Assembly (NCBI RefSeq): GCF_049532985.1
Contig: NZ_CP186693.1
Coordinates: 4,650,001 to 4,714,000 of the forward strand
Direction: 5' to 3'
DNA length: 64,000 nt
Source: Promicromonospora sp049532985
GTDB lineage: Bacteria; Actinomycetota; Actinomycetes; Actinomycetales; Cellulomonadaceae
Part shown: piece after piece, positions 17,387-25,344 of the stretch
Numbering within the stretch: position 1 is the stretch's first letter
How the letters are laid out: every line of letters starts with the position of its first letter
Program-made: the position numbers and the translations under genes
Notes under the pieces: generated by a model
Seen by the model: the letters and a program-made list of their open reading frames with translations, nothing else
The model's database searches: none
What the model was told of the DNA's origin: nothing

Positions 17387-17509
17387 TTTACCCCTGGAAT
17401 CCTACTCCCTTGGTCCGCTAGTTGCCGAAACCTGGACCGCTCGTGGCGATCCGCGGTGACTGCCGACGCGTTCCGAGCCGCTCGCGCACGACCGGCCGGG
17501 GTGTCCGGT

Positions 17510-18334
17510 CTAGCGCAGGGTGACCTGCCGGGAGACGATACCTGCTCTTGCGCGTCGCTCGTTCGCATCAAGCGGCTCCTTGGTGGAAAGTGCTTTCGCG
17601 AGCTTCTCGCCGAGCTCAGCCAGGGGCCCTTCGAGGTCCTCCGCCTGCGTGCCCTTCGGCAGCTCCCAGACCGGGACCACCAGCCCGGACGCACGAAACG
17701 CTCCCACGAACCTTCCACCCGCCAGCCCTGACTCGCGCTTTGCGTGCAGCCGGGAGATCGCGTCGATCACGTCGTCCTCTGGTTCGGGGCGCGCCCAGCG
17801 CAGGAACTCGCGGGTCATGCTGCACCAGTAGGCCGACTCGACCGACGCCACCTTCACCGTGGGGATCGCGCCGTCGGCGGCGTCCTCCAGGTTCTGCTTG
17901 AGCTCGGGCGTCACGTCGGCGCTCGGGTCGAGCCAGTAGTCGAACGACTCGTGCACCGTGACCTCGAACGGCACGCTCAGGTCCAGCACGTCCTGCAGGC
18001 GCGGGCCCTCGCCCGGCAGCGCACCCGACTCCACGGCGGTGCCCGGCTCGAGCTCGATCGCCTGCAGCAGCGCGGCGGCCAGGTCGCGGCTCACGTCGCC
18101 CGAACCCACGATGCCCTGCACGGCCAGCAGGATCGTGCCGTCCGCACGGTGCAGCGCCGTCCACGCACCCGGCAGGAGCGTCACGATCGTCACGTCGCGG
18201 GCGCCGTACTCAGCGGTGGTGCGGGCCGTCGCAGTGGCCGACGGGACGATCTCGCGCATCGCCACCCAGTCGGTCTCGCCGGGGAGGCCCTCGAAGGGCC
18301 GGAGCACGAAGTCGGTGGAGGGGTTCTTGGCCAT
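17510..18334 (-). CDS. DUF5926 family protein
   Basis: A 274-residue actinobacterial protein of unknown function, recognised from its start (MAKNPSTDF...RPFEGLPGETDWVAMREIVPSA). It has no signal peptide or membrane helix and is acidic overall. ATG 18334 is chosen because TACACT ends 6 nt upstream (18341-18346), the leaderless pattern seen often in this window. The 195 bp after its stop hold the palindrome at 17364 and the promoter region of the glycosyltransferase gene. It is divergent from the CoA-transferase gene. Confidence 0.82.
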   Translation of the reverse strand: MAKNPSTDFVLRPFEGLPGETDWVAMREIVPSATATARTTAEYGARDVTIVTLLPGAWTALHRADGTILLAVQGIVGSGDVSRDLAAALLQAIELEPGTAVESGALPGEGPRLQDVLDLSVPFEVTVHESFDYWLDPSADVTPELKQNLEDAADGAIPTVKVASVESAYWCSMTREFLRWARPEPEDDVIDAISRLHAKRESGLAGGRFVGAFRASGLVVPVWELPKGTQAEDLEGPLAELGEKLAKALSTKEPLDANERRARAGIVSRQVTLR

Positions 18335-18381
18335 GCGGCGAGTGTATCCGCGCACCTGGTCCCAGATCTGTCGGGCCGGTG

Positions 18382-19914
18382 ATGTTTCCCGGGCAGGGCG
18401 ATGATGAGGTCGTGGAACCCTGGCTCGCCGCCCACCTGCCCGTGCTCGACCTGGCGCTCGACGCGGTCCGGGCGGTGCAGCACGCGACCCGGCGCGCGGG
18501 TGGGAGCGGCGGGGCCGGCGCCGCCGGCGGACGAGCCGCCACCCGGGCGGTGCACGCCGAGCCCGACGCCCGGCGCGTCGCGGCCGCCTTCGCCTCCGAC
18601 CGGTTGTTCGCGCTCGACGGCCGGCCCGTGGCGGGGTTCGCGGAGCTGTCCGGCTTCTTCCGGACGGCGGACGGCTGGGTGCGCACCCACGCCAACTACC
18701 CGCACCACCGGGCCCGGCTGACCGCCCTGGCCGGCCTGCCGGACGACGTCGGCCGGCCCGCGTTCGCGCAGCGCCTCGCCGAGCTCTCGGCGCACGACCT
18801 GGAGGACGGCGCCGCCGCGGCCGGCGCGATCGTGGCGCGCGTGCGCACCGAGCAGGAGTGGCGGGAGTCGGAGCCGGGGCGCGCCGCGGCGGCCGGCCCG
18901 CTGGTGCGGGTCACGCCCGCGAGCGGCCCGGGTGACGCGACCCGATCCCTCGCGCGGCACGCGCGGGCCGGCGGGTCACCGGCGGACCGGAGCGGGGCGG
19001 CGTCCGCGGCCGGCGGGACGGCCGCCGGCGGGATCGGGGGCGGCGGGAAGGGCGGTGGGGTGACGGGCGGCGGCGCGGCACCCCTGAGCGGCGTCCGCGT
19101 GCTCGACCTGACCCGGGTGATCGCCGGCCCGGTCGCGACCCGCACGCTCGCGCTGCTCGGCGCCGACGTGCTGCGCGTGGACCCACCCGACCCCGCGGAG
19201 ATCCCGTGGCAGCACCTCGACACCGGGCAGGGCAAGCGCAGCACGGTGCTGGACCTGCGCGACGGGGCCGACCTCCGCACCGCACAGGAGCTGCTCGACG
19301 CCGCCGACGTGCTGGTGACCGGCTACCGCCCCGGTGCCGTGGAGGCGCTCGGGCTCCGGGTACCGCCCGGCGTCGTGACGGGGCGCGTCTCCGCGTGGGG
19401 CGACACCGGGCCGTGGGCAGGCCGGCGCGGCTTCGACTCGATCGTGCAGGCGGCGAGCGGCATCGCCTTGCTGGAGGGGCACGACGGCGTACCCGGGGCG
19501 CTGCCCGCCCAGGCGCTCGACCACGCCTCGGGGTACCTGCTCGCGGCGGGGATCGTCGATGCGCTCACGCTCCGGGACGGCGGGGGCGACGGGGCTCCCG
19601 ACGGCGGAGGCGGCCCCGGCCGCAGGGCTCCGGACGGCGGCGACCCCAGCCGCGGGCGCTCGGGCGACGGGGCTGCGGGCCGCACGGCCGGCGACGGCCT
19701 CAGCCGGGACGTGTCGGTCTCGCTCGCGCGCACCGCGACCTGGCTGCTGGACCTGCCGGGCCGGGACCCGCTGCACCCACCCGCAGCGACACCGGACGGC
19801 CCGACCGTGACCCACACCGGCGTGACCACCGCATGCCCGGCACTCCCGGGCTATGCCGACTACCCGCACCCGGCCCACGCCTGGTCCACGGACCCGCCCA
19901 CCTGGCCCAGCTGA
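18382..19914 (+). CDS. CaiB/BaiF family (type III) CoA-transferase
   Basis: About 510 residues. The conserved half starts at LSGVRVLDLTRVIAGPVATR, continues through LALLGADVLRVDPP (CoA-binding Rossmann unit), and has the likely catalytic Asp in RRGFDSIVQAASG. The N-terminal 220 residues resemble a second, degenerate transferase half with a Gly/Ala-rich hinge (GGIGGGGKGGG), and another low-complexity insert follows ALTLRDGGG. The substrate pair is unknown. The start is uncertain: ATG 18382 is given, GTG 18412 is possible. The frame is intact, but the low-complexity inserts suggest relaxed constraint there. Confidence 0.8.
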   Translation: MFPGQGDDEVVEPWLAAHLPVLDLALDAVRAVQHATRRAGGSGGAGAAGGRAATRAVHAEPDARRVAAAFASDRLFALDGRPVAGFAELSGFFRTADGWVRTHANYPHHRARLTALAGLPDDVGRPAFAQRLAELSAHDLEDGAAAAGAIVARVRTEQEWRESEPGRAAAAGPLVRVTPASGPGDATRSLARHARAGGSPADRSGAASAAGGTAAGGIGGGGKGGGVTGGGAAPLSGVRVLDLTRVIAGPVATRTLALLGADVLRVDPPDPAEIPWQHLDTGQGKRSTVLDLRDGADLRTAQELLDAADVLVTGYRPGAVEALGLRVPPGVVTGRVSAWGDTGPWAGRRGFDSIVQAASGIALLEGHDGVPGALPAQALDHASGYLLAAGIVDALTLRDGGGDGAPDGGGGPGRRAPDGGDPSRGRSGDGAAGRTAGDGLSRDVSVSLARTATWLLDLPGRDPLHPPAATPDGPTVTHTGVTTACPALPGYADYPHPAHAWSTDPPTWPS

Positions 19915-19951
19915 CCCTTCTCCGTCAGAAGGCTCACCTGCTGAGGTCCGT

Positions 19952-20827
19952 TCAGGCGCGGGAGCGGCCGCGACGGGCCAGCACGAGGGCGCCGGCGCCG
20001 CCCACCACGAGCGCTCCGGCAGCCGCCGTCAGGGTGGCGGCCTCGGCGCCGGTCAGGGCGAGCTTGATCGGGGCGTCGAGGGTGGCCTCGGCGAGCGCGG
20101 ACGCGTCCTGCTCGATGCCCTCGGCGCGCTCCGGCACGTACGAGGTGAGCTCGGCCCCGGCGGTGTCGGCCGACGTCGGGCCCTCCCACTGCTGACCAGG
20201 AGCCTGGACGGCCACCGGCTCGGACGTGGCCATCGCCGTGGGCACCGCATCCGTCGTGGCGGTCTGCGTGACCGTCCGGGTCTGGGTCTGCTCTTTGACG
20301 ACCGGGGCGGTGGCGGGCACGCTCTGCACCGGCTTGACGACCTCGGGCTCGGGCTTCGGGGCGGGCGCCGGGGCGGCCTCCTCGGCTGCCTCGACGTACT
20401 CCCGGACCGCCTCGCGCACCCGCTCGCGGTCCTGCTCGTCCCAGCCGCCCTGCTTCCAGCCGTCCTGCTGACCGTCCTGCTGGGTCTGGCTGCCCTGCTC
20501 CCAGCCCGCCTGCTGGGTCTGGTCGGCGTCCCGGCCGCAGTTGCCCTGGGAGCCGTACCGCGGCACGTCGTAGTTCGGCTCGGTGTAGCTGGCGGGCTCG
20601 TACGAGCGCGGGGCCTCGTGGGACTGGCGGCCGCGGTCGTACCCGGAGTGACCGTCGTAGCCCGACGAGTGGCCGTCGTAGCCGCCGTGACCGTGGTGGC
20701 CGCCCCCGTCGTGCGCCATCGCCGGGCTGGCGACGGCCGTCGCGGCGGTGGCGAGCGCGATCGTCGCCACGACACGGGTGGCCGTGGACTTGGCGGCGGA
20801 CGAAGGCTTGACGGCGGCGTGCTTCAT
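19952..20827 (-). CDS. Secreted, sortase-anchored surface protein with LAxTG signal
   Basis: A 291-residue cell-wall protein. The signal peptide MKHAAVKPSSAAKSTATR plus a hydrophobic core ends at SPAMA. Then come His/Gly-rich repeats (several YDGH units), a Gln/Asp-rich part (QTQQ), a Pro/Glu linker (PAPAPKPEPEVVKPV) and the sorting signal: LALTG, a 20-residue hydrophobic stretch and RRGRSRA. LAxTG is the class E sortase motif used in actinobacteria. It shares its start region (CTGGAGCA...TGAAGCACGC) and upstream motif with the gene at 21076-22536, so the two are probably co-regulated. The His-rich part could bind metal. Confidence 0.85.
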   Translation of the reverse strand: MKHAAVKPSSAAKSTATRVVATIALATAATAVASPAMAHDGGGHHGHGGYDGHSSGYDGHSGYDRGRQSHEAPRSYEPASYTEPNYDVPRYGSQGNCGRDADQTQQAGWEQGSQTQQDGQQDGWKQGGWDEQDRERVREAVREYVEAAEEAAPAPAPKPEPEVVKPVQSVPATAPVVKEQTQTRTVTQTATTDAVPTAMATSEPVAVQAPGQQWEGPTSADTAGAELTSYVPERAEGIEQDASALAEATLDAPIKLALTGAEAATLTAAAGALVVGGAGALVLARRGRSRA

Positions 20828-20933
20828 GAGAGCTGCTCCAGCTGGTCGGCTACAACGGCCCGGATCCCGGGGGCCGCGACGACGCTACCCGATCTCTCTT
20901 CGGCGAAAAAGGGGCACTTACGAAAAAGCCGAT

Positions 20934-20960
20934 GTAACGGTAACGATTGGATAACAACGG
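20934..20960 (-). promoter_or_regulatory. Shared upstream motif of the secreted-protein genes, copy 1
   Basis: GTAACGGTAACG (a 6-bp direct repeat) runs into ACGATTGGATAACAACGG. The latter matches ACGATTCGATAACGATGG at 22630-22647, upstream of the other secreted protein, in 15 of 18 positions and the same orientation. A response regulator of the MtrA kind, which uses GTAAC repeats, is one guess. Confidence 0.5.
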
Positions 20961-21003
20961 CGTTATCGATGGAACCTCCTCAAAGCGCCGAAAAACGCAA
21001 ACA

Positions 21004-21030
21004 GGGTGGAGTGCCGATGGCACTCCACCC
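21004..21030 (-). terminator. Intrinsic terminator of the Val/Gly-rich secreted protein gene
   Basis: A perfect 12-bp stem, GGGTGGAGTGCC, with a 3-nt loop. Reading on the minus strand it is followed by TGTTTGCGTTTTT, an unusually T-rich tail for this genome. Confidence 0.88.
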
Positions 21031-21075
21031 CGTTGCGTCAAGTCCGAAGAGGCTGGGGTCCTCTTGGGTTTCAGG

Positions 21076-22536
21076 TCAGGAAAGGCCGCCCAGCAGCCCG
21101 CCCGTCAGACCGCTCACGGCACCGCCGGTCAGGCCGTCCACGGTGTCCGTGACGCCACCGACGGTGTCGGTCACGGCGCCACCGGCGACACCCTTGACGG
21201 TGCTGCCCACGGTGTCCACGACAGGCTTGGCCACGCCGTCCACGACGACGTCCTTCACGACGGGCTTGGCGACACCCTCGACGACGACGTCCTCGACCAG
21301 CGGCTTCGCGACGCTGTCCACGACGGTGTCCTTGACGACCGGCTTCACGACGTTGTCGACCACGCCGTCCTTGACCACGCCACCGACGACGCCGTCGAGC
21401 ACGACGTCCCCGACGACCGGCTTGGCGACGTGGTTCACGACGCCCGGCACGACGTCGCCGGTCACGGTGCCCACGGCACCCGGCACGACGGAGCCCGTCG
21501 CGGTGCCCACGGTCGAGGTGACGCCCGGCAGGACGCTGCCCTGCACGGAGCCCACGGCGCCCGGCACGACCTCGGTCACGGCCGGCTTCACGACGCCGTC
21601 CACGGCGACGTCGCCCACGACCGTCTCCACCGCGCCGGCGGCCGGCGTGGTGACCTTGGCGACCACGCCGGGCACGCTCGCGACGACGCCCGGGACGTTC
21701 GACACGACGCTGTTGACGACGCCACCCACGCCACCGAGCACGCCCGGCAGGTTGGCGGTGAGGCCGGCGACCGGAGCGGTCACGCCGCCCAGGACGTTCG
21801 GCAGGTTGCGGATCACGTCGGCCACGGTGGCCGGGACGCCGTCGACCACCTCGGTCGCGGTGCCCGCCACGCCGGCCACGGTGCCCGTGGCACCGGTCAC
21901 GACGTCGCCCGAGGCCACGCCGCCGACGACGCCGGAGACAGCGCCCGTCGCGGTGTTGAGGGCGCCACCGGCCACGCCGTTCACGACGCCGCCCTGCAGC
22001 ACGCCGCCGGCCACGCCGTTCACGACGCCGGTGGCCGTGCCCACGGCGCCGGTGGCGGTGCCCACGACGCCGCCGCCGAGCACGGTCTGCAGCGCCGACT
22101 GGGCGGTGCCGGTCACGCCGGCGGCGGTACCCGTCACGCCGGACAGGGCGGAGCCGCTGGTGACGCCGCGCACGACGTCGGAGACGACCTGCGGGGCCGC
22201 ACCCTGGACGGCGCCGGACACGAACTGCGCCGGCTTGTAGTTCGGGGCGAGCGCCGTGGTGGGCGCGATGGAGGCGGGGAGCTGCTTGGTCACGGCGTCC
22301 GCCGCGGGGACGGCAGCCGTGAGCTCGCTGAGGTCGACCGAGGTCGACGAGAGGGCCGGCAGGCCCTGCGTGAGGCCCTCGGCCGTGGTACCGAGGTCAC
22401 CAAGGGAGTCCAGCGGCGAGGCCTCGGCGGCCATGGCCGGGGCGGCCATGCTCGTGGCCGCGGTTGCGATGGCGACGGTCGCGATGGTCCGCGCGCCCGC
22501 CGATGCGGTCTTCTTCTTGGGTGCTGCGTGCTTCAA
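21076..22536 (-). CDS. Secreted Val/Gly/Thr-rich repeat protein
   Basis: A 486-residue exported protein of unknown function. After a signal peptide ending MAAPAMA, almost the whole chain is low-complexity units such as VVDGVAKPVV, GVVGGVA and GTATG, with no Cys and no sorting motif; it ends GLTGGLLGGLS. The start is inferred to be TTG 22536, because it then begins L/M-KHAAPKKK, parallel to MKHAAVKPS of the neighbour, and the DNA CTGGAGCACCTTTTGAAGCA parallels the neighbour's ribosome site and start. The upstream in-frame GTG 22602 would add 22 unlikely residues. A surface or matrix role is only a guess. Confidence 0.75.
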   Translation of the reverse strand: MKHAAPKKKTASAGARTIATVAIATAATSMAAPAMAAEASPLDSLGDLGTTAEGLTQGLPALSSTSVDLSELTAAVPAADAVTKQLPASIAPTTALAPNYKPAQFVSGAVQGAAPQVVSDVVRGVTSGSALSGVTGTAAGVTGTAQSALQTVLGGGVVGTATGAVGTATGVVNGVAGGVLQGGVVNGVAGGALNTATGAVSGVVGGVASGDVVTGATGTVAGVAGTATEVVDGVPATVADVIRNLPNVLGGVTAPVAGLTANLPGVLGGVGGVVNSVVSNVPGVVASVPGVVAKVTTPAAGAVETVVGDVAVDGVVKPAVTEVVPGAVGSVQGSVLPGVTSTVGTATGSVVPGAVGTVTGDVVPGVVNHVAKPVVGDVVLDGVVGGVVKDGVVDNVVKPVVKDTVVDSVAKPLVEDVVVEGVAKPVVKDVVVDGVAKPVVDTVGSTVKGVAGGAVTDTVGGVTDTVDGLTGGAVSGLTGGLLGGLS

Positions 22537-22606
22537 AAGGTGCTCCAGCATCTCGTTGCGCATAAGCGCTTCGGTCCTTGAGCCACCGAACTTAGTCTTC
22601 ACCCCC

Positions 22607-22647
22607 GGGTGAATAAAATCACCCTCATCACGATTCGATAACGATGG
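22607..22647 (-). promoter_or_regulatory. Control region of the Val/Gly-rich secreted protein gene (shared motif, copy 2)
   Basis: It contains the inverted repeat GGGTGA-ATAAAA-TCACCC (22607-22624) and ACGATTCGATAACGATGG (22630-22647), the partner of the motif at 20943-20960. It lies 71-111 bp upstream of the TTG start. Confidence 0.5.
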
Positions 22648-22685
22648 GTTGATTGGACCGCTAGAACCGGTCCGCCCGGCTTGTT

Positions 22686-22704
22686 CCTTAGCGTGACGCT
22701 AAGG
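22686..22704 (-). terminator. Hairpin directly after hemA
   Basis: CCTTAGCG and CGCTAAGG form a perfect 8-bp stem with loop TGA, 2 bp past the hemA stop. It could end hemA transcription or act as an operator for the next gene. Confidence 0.6.
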
Positions 22705-22706
22705 CG

Positions 22707-24209
22707 TTATCGGCGTGGGGCCGATCCGGCGTCTCGCCGTACGGACGCCTCCACCGTCAGGGCCTCGGCACCCTGCACCAGCGCGGCCTCCGCGGCCCGC
22801 GCCTCGGCGGTCGCCCGGGCACGGACCTCGACGATCCTGTCGTGCAGCTCGGAGTGCACCCGCTTGCGCACGTCACGGGCGATGGCATCGACGTCCGAGT
22901 CGTGCGGGGCCGGCTCGCCGCGTGCGGCCAGCTCGTCGGCGAGGCGCGCGACGGCGTCGGCCACCTCGGCCCGGACCCGGACCTCCGCCTCGTCGAACAG
23001 CGCGACCACCGCGGCGTCGGCCTCCCGGCCCAGGCGGGTCTCCTCGAAGCGCTGGGCGGCGGCGTCCACGATGCCCTGCGCCTGGGCGACGACGTCGCGG
23101 GCCACCGCGGGCGCGTGCGCCTTGAGCGTGGCGAGGTCGTAGAGCAGCACGCCCTCCACATCGGCGACACCCGGGTCGACGTCGCGGTGCAGCGCCAGGT
23201 CGAGGATCACCAGCGGACGGGGCTCCGGCTCGTCGCCCGCGCGGTCGGCGGCACGCTCACGCGCCCGGACCAGGCCTGCGGCGTCCAGCACGTGGCCGAG
23301 GCTCGCCTCGGGGCCCACGTCGGTCGTCAGGTGCGGGAGCACGCCCGGGGCACCGAAGTTGCCGGACACCACGGCGGCGAGGTGCTCGTCGTGCCCGTCG
23401 GCCTGCTGCGGGTCGGCCTGCTCCGCCCGGGCCGCGAGCGCGCGCCCCCGGGCGCCGCTGCAGCTGACCACCAGGTCGGCGTCGGCGAGCGCCTCGACGA
23501 GGGAGTCCACGGGCTGCACGTCGTGGGACGCGGCGAAGGCCGCGGCGCGGCCGGACTGGGAGTAGACCCGGATGTCGTCGCAGCCGCGCGCCCGCAGGGC
23601 CGCCACGGAGGCGCCGGCGTACGAGCCCGTGCCGATGAGCACCGCACGGGTACCGTCCCACGGCGGCAGCTCCCGCTCGGCGAGGTCCAGGGCGAGGGCC
23701 ACGACGGACCGGCCGGCCGCGCCGAGCTCGGTGTCGGTGCCGACCCGCTTCGAGGTGCGGGACGCCGTCTGGAAGAGCAGCTCCAGGGTCTTCGAGGTGG
23801 TCTCCTGCTCGCGGGCCTCCGCGAGCGCCCGCTTGACCTGGCCGGCGATCTCACGCTCGCCCACGACCATCGCGTCCAGGCCCGACGCCACGGCGAACAG
23901 GTGCTCGGTGACCTCCGGCCCGGTGCGGACGGTGAAGCTGCGCGCGGCGACCTCCCCCGTGACGCCGGAGGCGTGCGCCACCAGTTCGGCCACGTGCCGG
24001 GTCGCGTGCCGCACGCTGTCGCCGCTGAGCGGCGCGTCGACGTCGAGGTAGAGCTCGAAGCGGTTGCACGTGGAGATCACGACGGCGCCCGCGACGGGGC
24101 CGCACGTACCCACGACGACACGACCCACTGACGACGAACCCGTGGACAGGCGCTCCAGCGCGTCGAGGTCGAGCTCGCGGTGGCTGGCGGTGAGGGAGAG
24201 GAGAACCAC
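22707..24209 (-). CDS. hemA: Glutamyl-tRNA reductase
   Basis: First committed step of C5-pathway tetrapyrrole synthesis: reduces Glu-tRNA to glutamate-1-semialdehyde with NADPH. The protein has 500 residues. The catalytic Cys is in VISTCNRFELYLD; GEREIAGQVKRAL and the NADPH Rossmann segment AVLIGTGSYAGASVAAL follow; the C-terminal helical dimerisation spine is present. The GTG start has GGAG 4 nt upstream (CTCC on the plus strand at 24214) and a TAAAGT -10 box at 24219-24224. It is divergent from hemE, with only 49 bp between them, so both promoters overlap. It feeds hemL product to hemB. Confidence 0.97.
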   Translation of the reverse strand: MVLLSLTASHRELDLDALERLSTGSSSVGRVVVGTCGPVAGAVVISTCNRFELYLDVDAPLSGDSVRHATRHVAELVAHASGVTGEVAARSFTVRTGPEVTEHLFAVASGLDAMVVGEREIAGQVKRALAEAREQETTSKTLELLFQTASRTSKRVGTDTELGAAGRSVVALALDLAERELPPWDGTRAVLIGTGSYAGASVAALRARGCDDIRVYSQSGRAAAFAASHDVQPVDSLVEALADADLVVSCSGARGRALAARAEQADPQQADGHDEHLAAVVSGNFGAPGVLPHLTTDVGPEASLGHVLDAAGLVRARERAADRAGDEPEPRPLVILDLALHRDVDPGVADVEGVLLYDLATLKAHAPAVARDVVAQAQGIVDAAAQRFEETRLGREADAAVVALFDEAEVRVRAEVADAVARLADELAARGEPAPHDSDVDAIARDVRKRVHSELHDRIVEVRARATAEARAAEAALVQGAEALTVEASVRRDAGSAPRR

Positions 24210-24258
24210 AGTGCTCCAACTTTATGCACCCTGGCCCGGCAGGGCAGAATCGTGAAGC

Positions 24259-25344
24259 GTGAAGTCCACCACCCTCGCGCCCGCCCACCCGCTCACCGAC
24301 GGGCGGACCTCTGCCGCACCCCTGGTGCAGGCCCTGCGGGGTGAACGCCCGGGCCGGACGCCCGTCTGGTTCATGCGGCAGGCCGGCCGCTCCCTGCCCG
24401 AGTACCGCGAGGTGCGCCAGGGCACGGGCATGCTGGAGGCCTGCCTGCGCCCGGACCTGGCCGCCGAGATCACGCTGCAGCCGGTACGCCGGCACGGGGT
24501 GGACGCCGCGGTGTTCTTCTCGGACATCGTGGTGCCGCTCAAGCTCGCCGGCGTGGGCGTGGACATCGCGCCGGGGGTGGGACCCGTGATGGACCAGCCC
24601 TACCGCACGGCCGACGACGTCGCCCGCCTCACCTCCCGCGGCCTGGACGACGCCGCGCTGGAGCCGATCCGCGAGGCCGTGGCGCTGACCGTGGCGGAGC
24701 TGGGGTCCACGCCGCTGCTCGGGTTCGGCGGCGCGCCGTTCACGCTGGCGGCCTATCTCGTGGAGGGCCGCCCGTCGCGCGACCACCTCGCGGCGCGGAC
24801 CCTGATGCACGCCGACCCCGAGACCTGGGACGCGCTCGTGGCCTGGACCGCCGACCTCACCGGGGCGTTCCTCCGGGCCCAGGTCGAGGCGGGTGCGAGC
24901 GCCGTACAGCTCTTCGACTCGTGGGCCGGGTCGCTGTCCCTGGCGGACTACACGGCGCGGGTCGCGCCGTCGTCGGCCCGGGCGCTGGCGTTCGTCGCGG
25001 ACAGCGGCGTGCCGGCCATCCACTTCGGCACGGGCACCGGGCACCTGCTGCCGGCCCTGCGGGACGTGCTGGTCACCGCGGGCGTGCCGGACCACGCCGT
25101 GGGGATCGACTACCGGACCCCGCTCGACGAGGCCGCGGCGCTGCTGCCGGGCGTGCCGCTGCAGGGCAACATCGACCCGGCGCTGCTGGGCGCCCCGTGG
25201 GACGTGCTGGAGGCGCACGTCCGCGACGTCGTCTCGCGCGGGCTCAAGGCGCCCGGGCACGTGGTCAACCTGGGGCACGGCGTGCCGCCGGACACCGACC
25301 CGACGGTGCTGACCCGCGTGGTCGAGCTGGTCCACTCGTTGTGA
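24259..25344 (+). CDS. hemE: Uroporphyrinogen III decarboxylase
   Basis: Removes four carboxyl groups from uroporphyrinogen III to give coproporphyrinogen III. The protein has 361 residues, full length. Signature 1 is PVWFMRQAGRSLPEYR; FFSDIVVPLKLAG carries the active-site region, and LLGFGGAPFTLAAYLVEG is signature 2. The GTG start at 24259 has CAGAAT shortly upstream. Its stop overlaps the GTG start of hemY (GTGA), so they are translationally coupled. It heads a run of six heme genes on the plus strand. Confidence 0.97.
   Translation: MKSTTLAPAHPLTDGRTSAAPLVQALRGERPGRTPVWFMRQAGRSLPEYREVRQGTGMLEACLRPDLAAEITLQPVRRHGVDAAVFFSDIVVPLKLAGVGVDIAPGVGPVMDQPYRTADDVARLTSRGLDDAALEPIREAVALTVAELGSTPLLGFGGAPFTLAAYLVEGRPSRDHLAARTLMHADPETWDALVAWTADLTGAFLRAQVEAGASAVQLFDSWAGSLSLADYTARVAPSSARALAFVADSGVPAIHFGTGTGHLLPALRDVLVTAGVPDHAVGIDYRTPLDEAAALLPGVPLQGNIDPALLGAPWDVLEAHVRDVVSRGLKAPGHVVNLGHGVPPDTDPTVLTRVVELVHSL

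Noticed and set aside
18382..19914. CoA-transferase as a pseudogene
   Set aside because: The frame is intact and the catalytic Asp context is conserved despite the low-complexity inserts.
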